From: Enterocola sp045654205
Lineage (GTDB): Bacteria; Bacteroidota; Bacteroidia; Bacteroidales; Paludibacteraceae
Length of the DNA: 43,796 nucleotides
Direction: 5' to 3'
Assembly: GCA_045654205.1 (NCBI GenBank)
Contig: JAZOMZ010000004.1
Location: forward strand, 1-43,796
Part shown: one piece after another, positions 1 through 7,940 of the stretch
How the letters are laid out: every line of letters begins with the position of its first letter
Position numbering within the stretch: the stretch's first letter is position 1
The notes under the pieces: model-generated
Databases searched by the model: none
Seen by the model: only the letters and a program-made list of their open reading frames with translations
Told to the model about the DNA's origin: nothing
Made by a program: the position numbers and the translations under genes

Positions 1-8
1 TTTTTTAC

Positions 9-16
9 TATTTTTG
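9..16 (+). promoter_or_regulatory. possible -7 promoter box (TATTTTTG)
   Basis: The octamer fits the Bacteroidota -7 consensus TAnnTTTG. The window begins too close upstream to see a -33 element. If it is used, the transcript would run through the hairpin repeat at 20-141 before reaching the SPOR-domain gene at 159. Confidence 0.3.
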
Positions 17-19
17 CAT

Positions 20-141
20 TTGAACTGAATAAAAAGCGTACTTCTGCGTTACGCTTGCCTTCGAAATCCTCATTTACCTCTAGTAAACTCCGGTTTCTCA
101 GGCTTCGCAAGCCTTGAATTACATCTTTTTATTCAATTCAA
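20..141. repeat. dispersed long-hairpin repeat, copy 1
   Basis: The outer arms 20-36 and 125-141 are complementary over 16 of 17 positions (TTGAA-C-TGAATAAAAAG against CTTTTTATTCA-A-TTCAA). The core (about 59-107) is shared with the copies at 1251-1431 and 7745-7852 and carries CTTCGAAATCCTCATTTA on the left and TAAACTCCGGTTTCTC on the right. A small internal hairpin AGGCTT-CGC-AAGCCT lies at about 100-114. I see no open reading frame or transposase in it. It sits between a possible promoter box and the SPOR-domain gene. Confidence 0.7.
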
Positions 142-158
142 TAAAAAAGATTTAGATT

Positions 159-629
159 ATGAAAAAGATATTCGTACTACTTTTGGGTGTAATGTTTGCT
201 GCTAATGTTATGGCTCAAGAAGAGGGTGTGGTTGTGCTTCATCAAGATTCTATTATGGGGTCGCTTCTAGTGAAAAAGGAATCCACCGACAAAAATAATG
301 CCGTTACTGCGGTGGGTTACAGAGTGCAAGTGTATTCAAACAACAATGCTCGCAAGGCAAAGTCTGAGGCATTTGAACTAGAAGAAAAACTAAAAGAAAT
401 CTTCCCAGATGTGAAGTGTTATGTGTCTTATAGTGCTCCTTTCTGGAAGGTTCGCCTTGGCGACTTTAGTAATTATGCCGAAGCAGTAGTGTTTAGCAAA
501 AAGGTGAAAAAAGAACTTCCAAAACTTGCAGGTGAAATTATTGTTACAAAAGAAAACAATACAAAACCATTGTATTTAGACGAAAAAACAGAAATCCAAC
601 CTCTTGCCGAGGAAGAAATAGAAGAATAA
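159..629 (+). CDS. secreted SPOR-domain protein
   Basis: A 156-residue protein with an N-terminal signal peptide (MKKIFVLLLGVMFAANVMAQ, cleavage probably after about residue 19). Residues about 53-120 match a SPOR domain, the small fold that binds denuded peptidoglycan glycan strands at division sites: it starts GYRVQVYSNNNARKAK and continues to WKVRLGDFSNYAEA. It is therefore probably an envelope protein facing the peptidoglycan, with a short acidic tail. The gene ends one base before the Sua5/YrdC gene, so the two are probably cotranscribed. The family is clear but the specific role is not. Confidence 0.8.
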   Translation: MKKIFVLLLGVMFAANVMAQEEGVVVLHQDSIMGSLLVKKESTDKNNAVTAVGYRVQVYSNNNARKAKSEAFELEEKLKEIFPDVKCYVSYSAPFWKVRLGDFSNYAEAVVFSKKVKKELPKLAGEIIVTKENNTKPLYLDEKTEIQPLAEEEIEE

Positions 630-630
630 A

Positions 631-1242
631 ATGATAATAAAACTATACGAAGATAATCCAAACCCACGAGAGATTTTAGAGATAGTTAAAATCTTGAAAG
701 ATGGTGGCGTAATAGTGTATCCAACTGATACACTCTATGCTTTTGGTTGCGACATTACAAACGCAAAGGCGGTGGAAAAAATCTGTGCTATCAAAAATAT
801 CGACCCAGTGAAAATGCCACTTTCATTTGTGTGTAGCAATATTAGTCACGTTAGTAATTATTCTTTTATCGACAACAAACTATTCAAGATACTTAAATCA
901 TGCCTGCCTGGCCCATTTACCTTTCTGTTGAAAGGCAATAGCAACCTTCCAAAACTCTTCAAGAAAAAAAATGTGGTGGGTATCCGTATTCCAGATAACA
1001 AAATTGCCTTAGCAATAGTTGAAGCCCTTGGCAACCCAATACTTTCTTCTTCTGTACCAATCAACGAAGACGAAATAGAATACAGCACTGACCCAGAACT
1101 TATCGAAGAATTTTTCGGCTCTCGTGTAGACTGTGTTATCGACGCAGGCATCGGCGAAACTGAGCCTTCTACCATCATCGACTGCACAGGGGATGAGATA
1201 GAGGTGAAGCGTAAGGGGAAGGGGATATTTATCCCAGAATGA
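631..1242 (+). CDS. Sua5/YciO/YrdC family, probable L-threonylcarbamoyladenylate synthase
   Basis: A 203-residue protein of the YrdC fold. This family makes threonylcarbamoyl-AMP from threonine, bicarbonate and ATP for the t6A modification of tRNAs that read ANN codons. The N-terminal stretch GGVIVYPTDTLYAFGCD (about residues 25-42) and KNIDPVKMPLSF are the characteristic substrate-binding segments, with KR replaced by DPVK as in YciO-like proteins. GNPILSSSVP is the later conserved block. The length suits the short form without the C-terminal Sua5 domain. YciO-type members of uncertain activity are an alternative. The gene starts one base after the SPOR gene stop. Confidence 0.8.
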   Translation: MIIKLYEDNPNPREILEIVKILKDGGVIVYPTDTLYAFGCDITNAKAVEKICAIKNIDPVKMPLSFVCSNISHVSNYSFIDNKLFKILKSCLPGPFTFLLKGNSNLPKLFKKKNVVGIRIPDNKIALAIVEALGNPILSSSVPINEDEIEYSTDPELIEEFFGSRVDCVIDAGIGETEPSTIIDCTGDEIEVKRKGKGIFIPE

Positions 1243-1250
1243 TTTTAAAG

Positions 1251-1431
1251 TGGAGCCGAATAAAAAGCGTACTTCTGCGTTACGCTTGCCTTCGAAATCC
1301 TCATTGCCTAGCGGCGATTCTGCTCACGCTCGGCATAGTTTAAGTAAACTTAACTCTGCTCTCACTAACTCGCAGAATTTACTGTAAACTCCGGTTTTGC
1401 TTGTGCAATTACATCTTTTTATTCAACTCCA
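1251..1431. repeat. dispersed long-hairpin repeat, copy 2
   Basis: The outer arms 1251-1267 and 1415-1431 pair as TGGAG-CC-GAATAAAAAG with CTTTTTATTC-AA-CTCCA. The distal five bases differ from copy 1 on both sides and remain complementary. The left half from about 1261 to 1305 is nearly identical to copy 1. The centre is extended by an extra nested hairpin (ATTCTGC 1317-1323 with GCAGAAT 1372-1378), which contains a CGCTCGGCATAG...CTCTGCTCTCACT module also seen in copy 4. It fills the gap between the Sua5/YrdC gene and ispD. Confidence 0.7.
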
Positions 1432-1472
1432 ATACATTTTCTTATTCTATTGCGAATAATGTTATAAATTAT

Positions 1473-1480
1473 TACTTTTG
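1473..1480 (+). promoter_or_regulatory. ispD -7 promoter box (TACTTTTG)
   Basis: The octamer matches TAnnTTTG, with TTG at 1450-1452 giving a 20-base spacer. It lies 16 bases before the ATG at 1497 and just downstream of hairpin repeat copy 2. Its position argues that translation starts at 1497 rather than at the upstream in-frame ATG at 1401. Confidence 0.5.
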
Positions 1481-1496
1481 TGAAAAGCTTGTTTTT

Positions 1497-2168
1497 ATGG
1501 AAAAATATGTAATCATAGTGGCGGGAGGTAGCGGAAAGAGAATGGGAGGCGAAGTGCCAAAACAGTTTCTTCTTGTGGCAGGCAAACCTATTTTGATGCA
1601 CACAGTAGAGGCTTTCACACGCACATCGAGCGATTTTAAATTTATATTGGTACTTCCTGAAGAACACTTTTCTACTTGGAATGCACTTTGCAACGAATAT
1701 AATTTTTCTGTACCAATGCAAACGGTAGCAGGCGGAAAGGAAAGGTTCTTTTCTGTGAAAAACGCATTGGCTCACGTACCAATAGGAGCTCTTGTGGCTG
1801 TGCACGATGGTGTGCGTCCTTTTGTTTCAAAAGAAACTATAAATGAGGCTTTCTTGGTGGCTGCAGAAAAAGGTTCGGCAGTGCCTGTGATAGACGAAGT
1901 AGATTCGCTGCGCCACGTGTCGGAAGGTACTTCGCAAGCAGTAAATCGTTCTGACTACAAGCGAGTGCAAACTCCACAGGTGTTTCAATCTACCATACTT
2001 AAAAACGCTTATAATCAAGAGTTTTCTTCGCTTTTTACCGACGATGCATCTGTGGTAGAAAGCATTTCAGAGAAGATTGCTCTAACAAAAGGTAACGTAG
2101 AAAATATTAAACTTACCACCCCTCACGAACTACTTTTGGCAGAATCCTTAATTAATGGATATAAATAA
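1497..2168 (+). CDS. ispD: 2-C-methyl-D-erythritol 4-phosphate cytidylyltransferase
   Basis: This enzyme transfers CMP from CTP to methylerythritol phosphate in the non-mevalonate isoprenoid pathway. The start chosen is MEKYVIIVAGGSGKRMGG, giving 223 residues, close to the usual family length. An in-frame ATG 32 codons upstream would add a non-conserved stretch encoded inside the repeat and promoter region. Visible motifs are the CTP-binding loop VAGGSGKRMGGEVPKQF (residues about 7-23), VHDGVRPF in the middle and QTPQVF further on. The 3' end overlaps recG by 14 bases, implying coupled expression. Confidence 0.93.
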   Translation: MEKYVIIVAGGSGKRMGGEVPKQFLLVAGKPILMHTVEAFTRTSSDFKFILVLPEEHFSTWNALCNEYNFSVPMQTVAGGKERFFSVKNALAHVPIGALVAVHDGVRPFVSKETINEAFLVAAEKGSAVPVIDEVDSLRHVSEGTSQAVNRSDYKRVQTPQVFQSTILKNAYNQEFSSLFTDDASVVESISEKIALTKGNVENIKLTTPHELLLAESLINGYK

Positions 2169-4242
2169 AGCAGACATAAAATATTTGCCTGGAATGGGTC
2201 CGAAAAAGGCAGAATTGCTCAACAAAGAATTGGGCATTCACACCCTTTACGACCTTATAAATTACTTCCCATACAAATACATTGATAGGAGCAGATTTTA
2301 TAAAATTTCAGAGATAGATAATGTAAACACTCATATCCAAATTCGTGGTCAGATAGTTGGTTTTTCGGTGAAAGGCGACGGCAAGGCCAAACGCCTAATA
2401 GCACTCTTTTCCGATGGCGAAAAAACTATCGAACTAATATTCTTTAAGGGTCTTAATTACATAACCGACGCTTACAAACTGCGCACTGACTATATTGTGT
2501 TTGGTAAGCCAAACTGTTTCAACGGAGTTTATAGTTTTGTGCATCCCGATATAGAACTTCCTACCGAAGACAGAATAAAGGGTTTTATGCCTCTGTATCA
2601 CACCACAGAGAAAATGAAAACCCACGCAATGCATTCAAAAGCTTTGCAAAAGTTTATCTATTTGGCGCTAAAGCAGTTGCCTGAAAAACTTCCAGAAACT
2701 TTGCCTCAAAACATTAGAAAAAAACATGGCTTTATGGGGCTTTATCAAGCACTTTGGGAGATACATTTCCCTCACAATAGCAACCTTTTGGAACTAGCCA
2801 AAAGTCGTCTGAAATACGAGGAACTGTTCTACATTCAGCTTGCTATTTTGCGTCAAGCAAAAGGTATGCGTGCTGCTACATATGGGCATCAATTCCTTAA
2901 GGTGGGCGACACGTTTAACAACTTCTATCACAATCATTTGCCTTTCCCTCTTACAGAGGCTCAAAAACGTGTGATAAAGGAAATTCGTGCCGATATGCGT
3001 GGTCCAAAACAGATGAATCGCTTGCTTCAAGGCGATGTGGGTAGCGGTAAAACCATAGTGGCACTGTTGTGTATGCTTCTTGCTGTGGACAATAACTTTC
3101 AGGCTTGCCTTTTAGCTCCTACGGAAATCTTAGCAACCCAGCATTATTTGGGTCTTAAAGATCTGCTTGCAGGCACTGGCGTAACTGTGGAACTCCTTAC
3201 TGGTAGCACCAAGAAAAAGGAGCGTGAACCTATTCACGAAATGCTTATAAAAGGCGAACTAAATATTCTTGTAGGCACTCATGCCGTGCTAGAGGATGGT
3301 GTGCAATTTGCAAATCTTGGGCTTGCCATAATCGACGAGCAACACCGTTTTGGAGTGGCTCAGAGGGCAAAAATGTGGGCGAAAAACACTCGTCCGCCAC
3401 ACGTGTTGGTAATGACTGCAACTCCAATTCCTCGCACTCTTGCCATGACTGTTTATGGCGATCTAGATGTGTCTGTGATAGACGAACTTCCTCCTGGTCG
3501 TAAGCCTATTCGCACCTATCATTTCTACGAAACAAAACGTCCAAACGTTTATAGTTTTATACACAAAGAACTTGCAGAGGGCAGACAAATTTATGTGGTT
3601 TATCCTCTGGTGAAAGAGTCTGAAAAAATAGACTTAAAGAACGTGGAAGAGGGCTATGAGTCTATGAAACATATCTTCTCTGAAGTTCAGGTGAGTATGG
3701 TGCACGGCAAAATGAAACCTGCCGACAAAGACAGTGAAATGCAGGCTTTTGTGCAAGGTGAAACGCGCATTCTTGTGGCAACCACTGTGATAGAAGTGGG
3801 GGTGAACGTGCCAAATGCTTCGGTAATGGTGATTGAAAATGCAGAACGTTTTGGACTTTCGCAACTACACCAACTTCGTGGTCGTGTAGGACGTGGTGCA
3901 GAGCAGTCGCACTGCATTCTTATGACAAAATATGAAATCTCAGAAGACACTCGCAAGCGTCTTGCCATAATGACCGAAACCAATGACGGCTTCAAAGTAG
4001 CAGAGGCCGACCTTCAACTTCGTGGTCCTGGCGATCTAGATGGCACTATGCAAAGTGGTCTTCCTTTTGCTCTTCACATAGCAAACCTTGTGCGCGACGG
4101 TGGCGTTCTCCAACAAGCCCGCACCGACGTGCAAGAACTCCTTACCCAAGACCCAACCCTCCAACACCCAGAAAACTCATTCCTAACTGCACAGTTAAAG
4201 TTGCGTGCAACTGACGCCATAAATTGGTCTATGATAAGTTAA
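2155..4242 (+). CDS. recG: ATP-dependent DNA helicase RecG
   Basis: A 695-residue monomeric helicase that remodels stalled replication forks and branched recombination intermediates. The N-terminal wedge/OB region includes LPGMGPKKAELL and INYFPYKYIDRS. Walker A LLQGDVGSGKT is at about 291-300, the Walker B box DEQH at 394-397, the motif TATPIPRTLA follows, and QLRGRVGRG lies at about 571-579. The end DLQLRGPGDLDGTMQSG is typical of RecG. It overlaps the end of ispD and has no promoter of its own that I can see. It is full length with no sign of damage. Confidence 0.96.
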   Translation: MDINKADIKYLPGMGPKKAELLNKELGIHTLYDLINYFPYKYIDRSRFYKISEIDNVNTHIQIRGQIVGFSVKGDGKAKRLIALFSDGEKTIELIFFKGLNYITDAYKLRTDYIVFGKPNCFNGVYSFVHPDIELPTEDRIKGFMPLYHTTEKMKTHAMHSKALQKFIYLALKQLPEKLPETLPQNIRKKHGFMGLYQALWEIHFPHNSNLLELAKSRLKYEELFYIQLAILRQAKGMRAATYGHQFLKVGDTFNNFYHNHLPFPLTEAQKRVIKEIRADMRGPKQMNRLLQGDVGSGKTIVALLCMLLAVDNNFQACLLAPTEILATQHYLGLKDLLAGTGVTVELLTGSTKKKEREPIHEMLIKGELNILVGTHAVLEDGVQFANLGLAIIDEQHRFGVAQRAKMWAKNTRPPHVLVMTATPIPRTLAMTVYGDLDVSVIDELPPGRKPIRTYHFYETKRPNVYSFIHKELAEGRQIYVVYPLVKESEKIDLKNVEEGYESMKHIFSEVQVSMVHGKMKPADKDSEMQAFVQGETRILVATTVIEVGVNVPNASVMVIENAERFGLSQLHQLRGRVGRGAEQSHCILMTKYEISEDTRKRLAIMTETNDGFKVAEADLQLRGPGDLDGTMQSGLPFALHIANLVRDGGVLQQARTDVQELLTQDPTLQHPENSFLTAQLKLRATDAINWSMIS

Positions 4243-4270
4243 AAACTCCTAATTACTCGCTACGCTCATG

Positions 4271-4405
4271 ATTTTTGGGTGCGCATTAGCTTCGCTGAAG
4301 TTGCTTGCGTTCGGCATAATCAAAGCAAACTTTGCTTCTGCTCTCACTTATACGCAACATTCGGCAAATTAAGTGAACTTATTTGCACTCGGTTTGCACA
4401 AAAAT
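4271..4405. repeat. dispersed long-hairpin repeat, copy 4 (divergent)
   Basis: The arms are ATTTTTG (4271-4277) with CAAAAAT (4399-4405), extended by TGC/GCA after a two-base bulge. Nested pairs include TTGCGT (4305-4310) with ACGCAA (4352-4357) and AAGCAAA next to TTTGCTT around 4323-4337. A CGTTCGGCATAAT...CTCTCACTTA module resembles the centre of copy 2. The right end, 4378-4407, recurs almost exactly at 40813-40842. The gap between recG and secA contains this element and the secA promoter, and little else. Confidence 0.55.
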
Positions 4406-4408
4406 TCG

Positions 4409-4416
4409 TACATTTG
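4409..4416 (+). promoter_or_regulatory. secA -7 promoter box (TACATTTG)
   Basis: The octamer matches TAnnTTTG, 40 bases before the secA ATG. TTTG at 4382-4385 is 23 bases upstream, slightly longer than the usual spacer, and lies inside the right arm of hairpin repeat copy 4. Confidence 0.45.
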
Positions 4417-4455
4417 TAAATTAATTTGCAATAAAAGTATATAAATTTACAAGAT

Positions 4456-7400
4456 ATGAATTTTAACAAGTTGATAGCCAAACTGTTTGGTACAAAATCA
4501 GACCGAGATTTAAAAGAAATTATGCCTTATGTGGATAAGGTAAATGCTATATATCCTACCATCGCTGCAATGGATGTGAACGATATGCGTGCGCGTTTGC
4601 AAGAAATACGTGCCGAAATCCAATCAGCTGGTGCAGAAAAAAGAGAAAAAATTAACGCAATTAAGGCAAATGTTGAAAATACAGACCTTTCTGAACGTGA
4701 AAATCTATATGCACAAGTAGATAAGCTAGAAAAAGAAATTCTAGAAGAACTAGAAAAAGCGTTAGATAAAAACCTTTCAGAAGTTTTTGCTATTATCAAA
4801 GATACAGCACGTCGTTTCAAGGAAAACGAAGAGTTGCGCGTAAAAGCAACAGATTTCGACCGCAAACTTGCTGTTAAACACGACTTCGTGGAAATTGATG
4901 GTGACGATGCTATCTACTTCAATAGCTGGGAAGCAGGTGGTAATCTCCTAAAATGGGAAATGGTTCACTACGATGTGCAACTTATTGGTGGTGTGGCACT
5001 TCACAAAGGTAAAATTGCCGAAATGCAAACTGGTGAAGGTAAAACATTGGTTGCTACCCTTCCAGTATTCCTTAACGCCTTGACAGGCAACGGTGTACAC
5101 GTGGTAACAGTGAACGACTACCTATCAAAACGTGACTCTGAATGGATGGGACCACTTTATATGTTCCACGGACTTTCTGTAGATTGTATTGATAAACACA
5201 AACCAAATTCAGATGCTCGTCGCGAAGCTTACAATGCCGACATTACCTTTGGTACAAATAACGAATTTGGTTTCGACTACCTTCGTGACAATATGGCTTC
5301 TTCTCCACTAGATTTAGTGCAAAGAGCTCACAATTATGCAATTGTCGATGAGGTCGACTCAGTTCTTATCGACGATGCTCGTACTCCACTTATCATTTCT
5401 GGTCCTGTTCCAAAAAACACAGACCAACTATTTGAACAATATCGTTCTCGCGTAGAGCACATTGTTGCCGAACAAAAGAACTATGTTGTTAAAATTTTAG
5501 CGGAAGCTAAACGTCTGCTTGCTTCAGAAAATCCAAAAGACAGAGAACAAGGAAATATTTTACTTTTCCGTAGTTTCAAAGGTCTTCCAAAAAATAAAGC
5601 TCTTATCAAATTTCTTAGCGAACATGGTGTAAAAGCAGGTATGCTTGCCACAGAAGCTATTTACATAGAGCAAAACAACCGTCGTATGCACGAAATCACA
5701 GACGAACTTTTCTTTGTGATTGACGAAAAACACAATAGCATCGAGCTTACCGACAAAGGTATAGACCTTATCTCTGCCGATGTAGATGATCCTCAATTCT
5801 TCGTGTTACCAGACGTAGGCTCAGAAGTGGCAGCTATTGAGGCTTCTGCATTAAGCGCTCAAGAAAAACTTGCTAAAAAAGATGAGGTTCTTCAAGATTA
5901 CGCTATCAAATCTGAACGTGTTCACACTATAAATCAGTTGCTTAAAGCTTATACATTGTTTGAAAAAGACGACCAATATGTGGTTATTGACAACAAAGTA
6001 ATGATTGTTGACGAACAAACAGGTCGTATTATGGATGGACGCCGTTATTCGGATGGTCTTCACCAAGCTATTGAGGCAAAAGAACGTGTACAAGTAGAAG
6101 CTGCTACCCAAACATTTGCTACCATTACCCTTCAAAACTACTTCCGTATGTACCACAAACTAGCAGGTATGACAGGTACAGCAGAAACAGAAGCAGGTGA
6201 GTTTTGGGATATTTATAAACTAGATGTAGTGGTTATTCCTACAAATAAACCTATTGCTCGTATTGATATGAACGATAGAGTTTATAAAACCAAACGTGCA
6301 AAATACAACGCAGTAATCAAAGAAATTGAAGATTTGGTGGCTCAAGGTCGCCCAGTACTTGTGGGTACTACTTCTGTAGAAATTTCTGAACTTTTAAGTA
6401 AAATGCTTAATATCAGAAAATTACCGCATCAAGTATTGAATGCTAAACTTCACCAAAGAGAGGCAGATATTGTGGCACAAGCAGGTCGTCCTGGTACAAT
6501 TACCATTGCAACCAATATGGCTGGTCGTGGTACCGACATCAAACTTACTCCAGAAGCAAAAGAGGCTGGTGGTCTTGCAATTATTGGTACCGAGCGTCAC
6601 GAAAGCCGTCGTATAGACCGTCAGTTGAGAGGTCGTTCTGGTCGTCAAGGTGACCCAGGTTCTTCTGTGTTCTTCATTTCTTTTGAAGACGATTTAATGC
6701 GTCGTTTCGGTTCTGACCGTATTGTTAAACTGCTTGACAGGCTTAACTACGACGAAAATGAGGTGCTAGAACACTCAATGTTCAACTCTCAAATAGAAAA
6801 ATCTCAAAAGAAAGTGGAAGAAAACCACTTTGGTGTGCGTAAACACCTACTAGAATACGACGACGTAATGAACTCTCAACGTAAAGTTATTTATACTCGT
6901 CGTCGCCACGCTCTTATGGGTGAACGTATCGGTATCGATATTCTAAATATGATTTACGATGGTGTATCAAATCTTGTAGAACAATATCTTGCAACAGAAG
7001 ATATGAATACACTACGTCTGGAAATGCTTCGTTGGTTCTCTATCGACCTTCAAGTAGAAGAAGGTTGGAGAAAGAAAAAACACGAAGACCTAACCGAAAC
7101 TATTTACCAAAAAGTAGTAGAAGTATTCAAACGTAAAATCGAAAAAACAGCAGAAATTGCATACCCTGTTATTAAAAACGTTTATGAAACTCAAGGTTCA
7201 CAATACAAAAACATTATCGTGCCATTTACCGATGGTAAACTAATGTATAATATCCCAGTAAACCTAGAAGAAGCATACAACACACAAGGTAAAGAGATAG
7301 TAAAAGCATTCCAAAAACAAGTTTTACTTCACACTATCGACGAAGCTTGGAAAGAACACTTACGTGAACTAGACGAACTTCGTGGTTCAGTACAAAATGC

Positions 7401-7737
7401 TAGCTACGCTCAAAAAGACCCACTTCTAATCTACAAATTAGAATCATTTGGTCTGTTCAAAAAACTTATAGAAAACGTAAACTATAAAGCTATTACAATA
7501 TTAATGCGTGCTCAAATCCCAGTTAAAGAAGGAGATGAAGTGCGCGAAGCCGCTCCAGAACGTCGCACCGACCGTAGCAAATATCAAGAGCAAAAATCAG
7601 ATATTATGCGTGCAGGCGAGCAAGACACTCGCGAAAAACAAAAACAACAACCAGTGCGCGTAGAAAAGAAAGTAGGACGTAATGAGCTTTGCCCTTGTGG
7701 TAGTGGTAAGAAATACAAACATTGCTGCGGCAAGTAG
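4456..7737 (+). CDS. secA: preprotein translocase ATPase SecA
   Basis: The motor that pushes unfolded secretory proteins through SecYEG. At 1093 residues it is longer than E. coli SecA (about 900), as expected for Bacteroidota, which carry extra segments in the N-terminal region and between the nucleotide-binding and preprotein cross-linking regions. Visible are Walker A MQTGEGKT (about 190-197), DEVDSVLIDDARTPLIISG (from about 298), the second nucleotide-binding region with TNMAGRGTDIKL and RQLRGRSGRQGDPGSS, and a C-terminal zinc-binding SEC-C motif CPCGSGKKYKHCCGK (about 1079-1093). It appears to be a single-gene unit with its own promoter. Confidence 0.97.
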   Translation: MNFNKLIAKLFGTKSDRDLKEIMPYVDKVNAIYPTIAAMDVNDMRARLQEIRAEIQSAGAEKREKINAIKANVENTDLSERENLYAQVDKLEKEILEELEKALDKNLSEVFAIIKDTARRFKENEELRVKATDFDRKLAVKHDFVEIDGDDAIYFNSWEAGGNLLKWEMVHYDVQLIGGVALHKGKIAEMQTGEGKTLVATLPVFLNALTGNGVHVVTVNDYLSKRDSEWMGPLYMFHGLSVDCIDKHKPNSDARREAYNADITFGTNNEFGFDYLRDNMASSPLDLVQRAHNYAIVDEVDSVLIDDARTPLIISGPVPKNTDQLFEQYRSRVEHIVAEQKNYVVKILAEAKRLLASENPKDREQGNILLFRSFKGLPKNKALIKFLSEHGVKAGMLATEAIYIEQNNRRMHEITDELFFVIDEKHNSIELTDKGIDLISADVDDPQFFVLPDVGSEVAAIEASALSAQEKLAKKDEVLQDYAIKSERVHTINQLLKAYTLFEKDDQYVVIDNKVMIVDEQTGRIMDGRRYSDGLHQAIEAKERVQVEAATQTFATITLQNYFRMYHKLAGMTGTAETEAGEFWDIYKLDVVVIPTNKPIARIDMNDRVYKTKRAKYNAVIKEIEDLVAQGRPVLVGTTSVEISELLSKMLNIRKLPHQVLNAKLHQREADIVAQAGRPGTITIATNMAGRGTDIKLTPEAKEAGGLAIIGTERHESRRIDRQLRGRSGRQGDPGSSVFFISFEDDLMRRFGSDRIVKLLDRLNYDENEVLEHSMFNSQIEKSQKKVEENHFGVRKHLLEYDDVMNSQRKVIYTRRRHALMGERIGIDILNMIYDGVSNLVEQYLATEDMNTLRLEMLRWFSIDLQVEEGWRKKKHEDLTETIYQKVVEVFKRKIEKTAEIAYPVIKNVYETQGSQYKNIIVPFTDGKLMYNIPVNLEEAYNTQGKEIVKAFQKQVLLHTIDEAWKEHLRELDELRGSVQNASYAQKDPLLIYKLESFGLFKKLIENVNYKAITILMRAQIPVKEGDEVREAAPERRTDRSKYQEQKSDIMRAGEQDTREKQKQQPVRVEKKVGRNELCPCGSGKKYKHCCGK

Positions 7738-7744
7738 TCGATTG

Positions 7745-7852
7745 ATTTTAAGAGGTGATTTTTACGTTGCCCTCGTCTTCGAAATCCTCATTTAGGTCAC
7801 TAAACTCCGGTTTCTCAGACTTCGGGACGCCTAAAAATCCCTCTCTTAAAAT
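7745..7852. repeat. dispersed long-hairpin repeat, copy 3
   Basis: The outer arms ATTTTAAGAG (7745-7754) and CTCTTAAAAT (7843-7852) are perfectly complementary. An inner stem GATTTTTA (7757-7764) pairs with TAAAAATC (7832-7839). These arms bear no resemblance to those of copies 1 and 2. The core at 7777-7825 is nearly the same as in copy 1, with CTTCGAAATCCTCATTTA on the left and TAAACTCCGGTTTCTCAG on the right. It follows the secA stop by 8 bases and could serve as its terminator. Confidence 0.7.
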
Positions 7853-7907
7853 ACAATCTTTAGAGAATAAAGTTAAATATAGATTTTAAAGTAGGGAGTG
7901 GTTAGGT

Positions 7908-7940
7908 TAACTCCTAACTCCTAACTCCTAACTCCTAACT
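7908..7940. repeat. 7-bp tandem repeat (TAACTCC, 4.7 copies) abutting lgt
   Basis: There are four perfect TAACTCC units plus a partial TAACT, ending on the base before the lgt ATG. It is preceded by AGGT, giving the junction AGGTTAACTCCT that also occurs at the cysE repeat. It fills the position of the ribosome binding site. Copy number could vary by slippage. Confidence 0.9.

Noticed and set aside
858..1187. Long antisense reading frames within real genes (for example 858-1187, 4527-4865 and 25158-25496 on the minus strand)
   Set aside because: They lie wholly opposite well-supported genes, their translations show no family signature, and they have no promoter or start context.
1401..1496. 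Upstream in-frame extension of ispD
   Set aside because: It would add 32 residues unlike any IspD, and its DNA is the end of hairpin repeat copy 2 plus the promoter box; the ATG at 1497 starts the conserved CTP-binding sequence.
7908..7940. Possible CRISPR-like array
   Set aside because: The unit is 7 bp with no spacers and there are no cas genes in the window; it is a simple tandem repeat.
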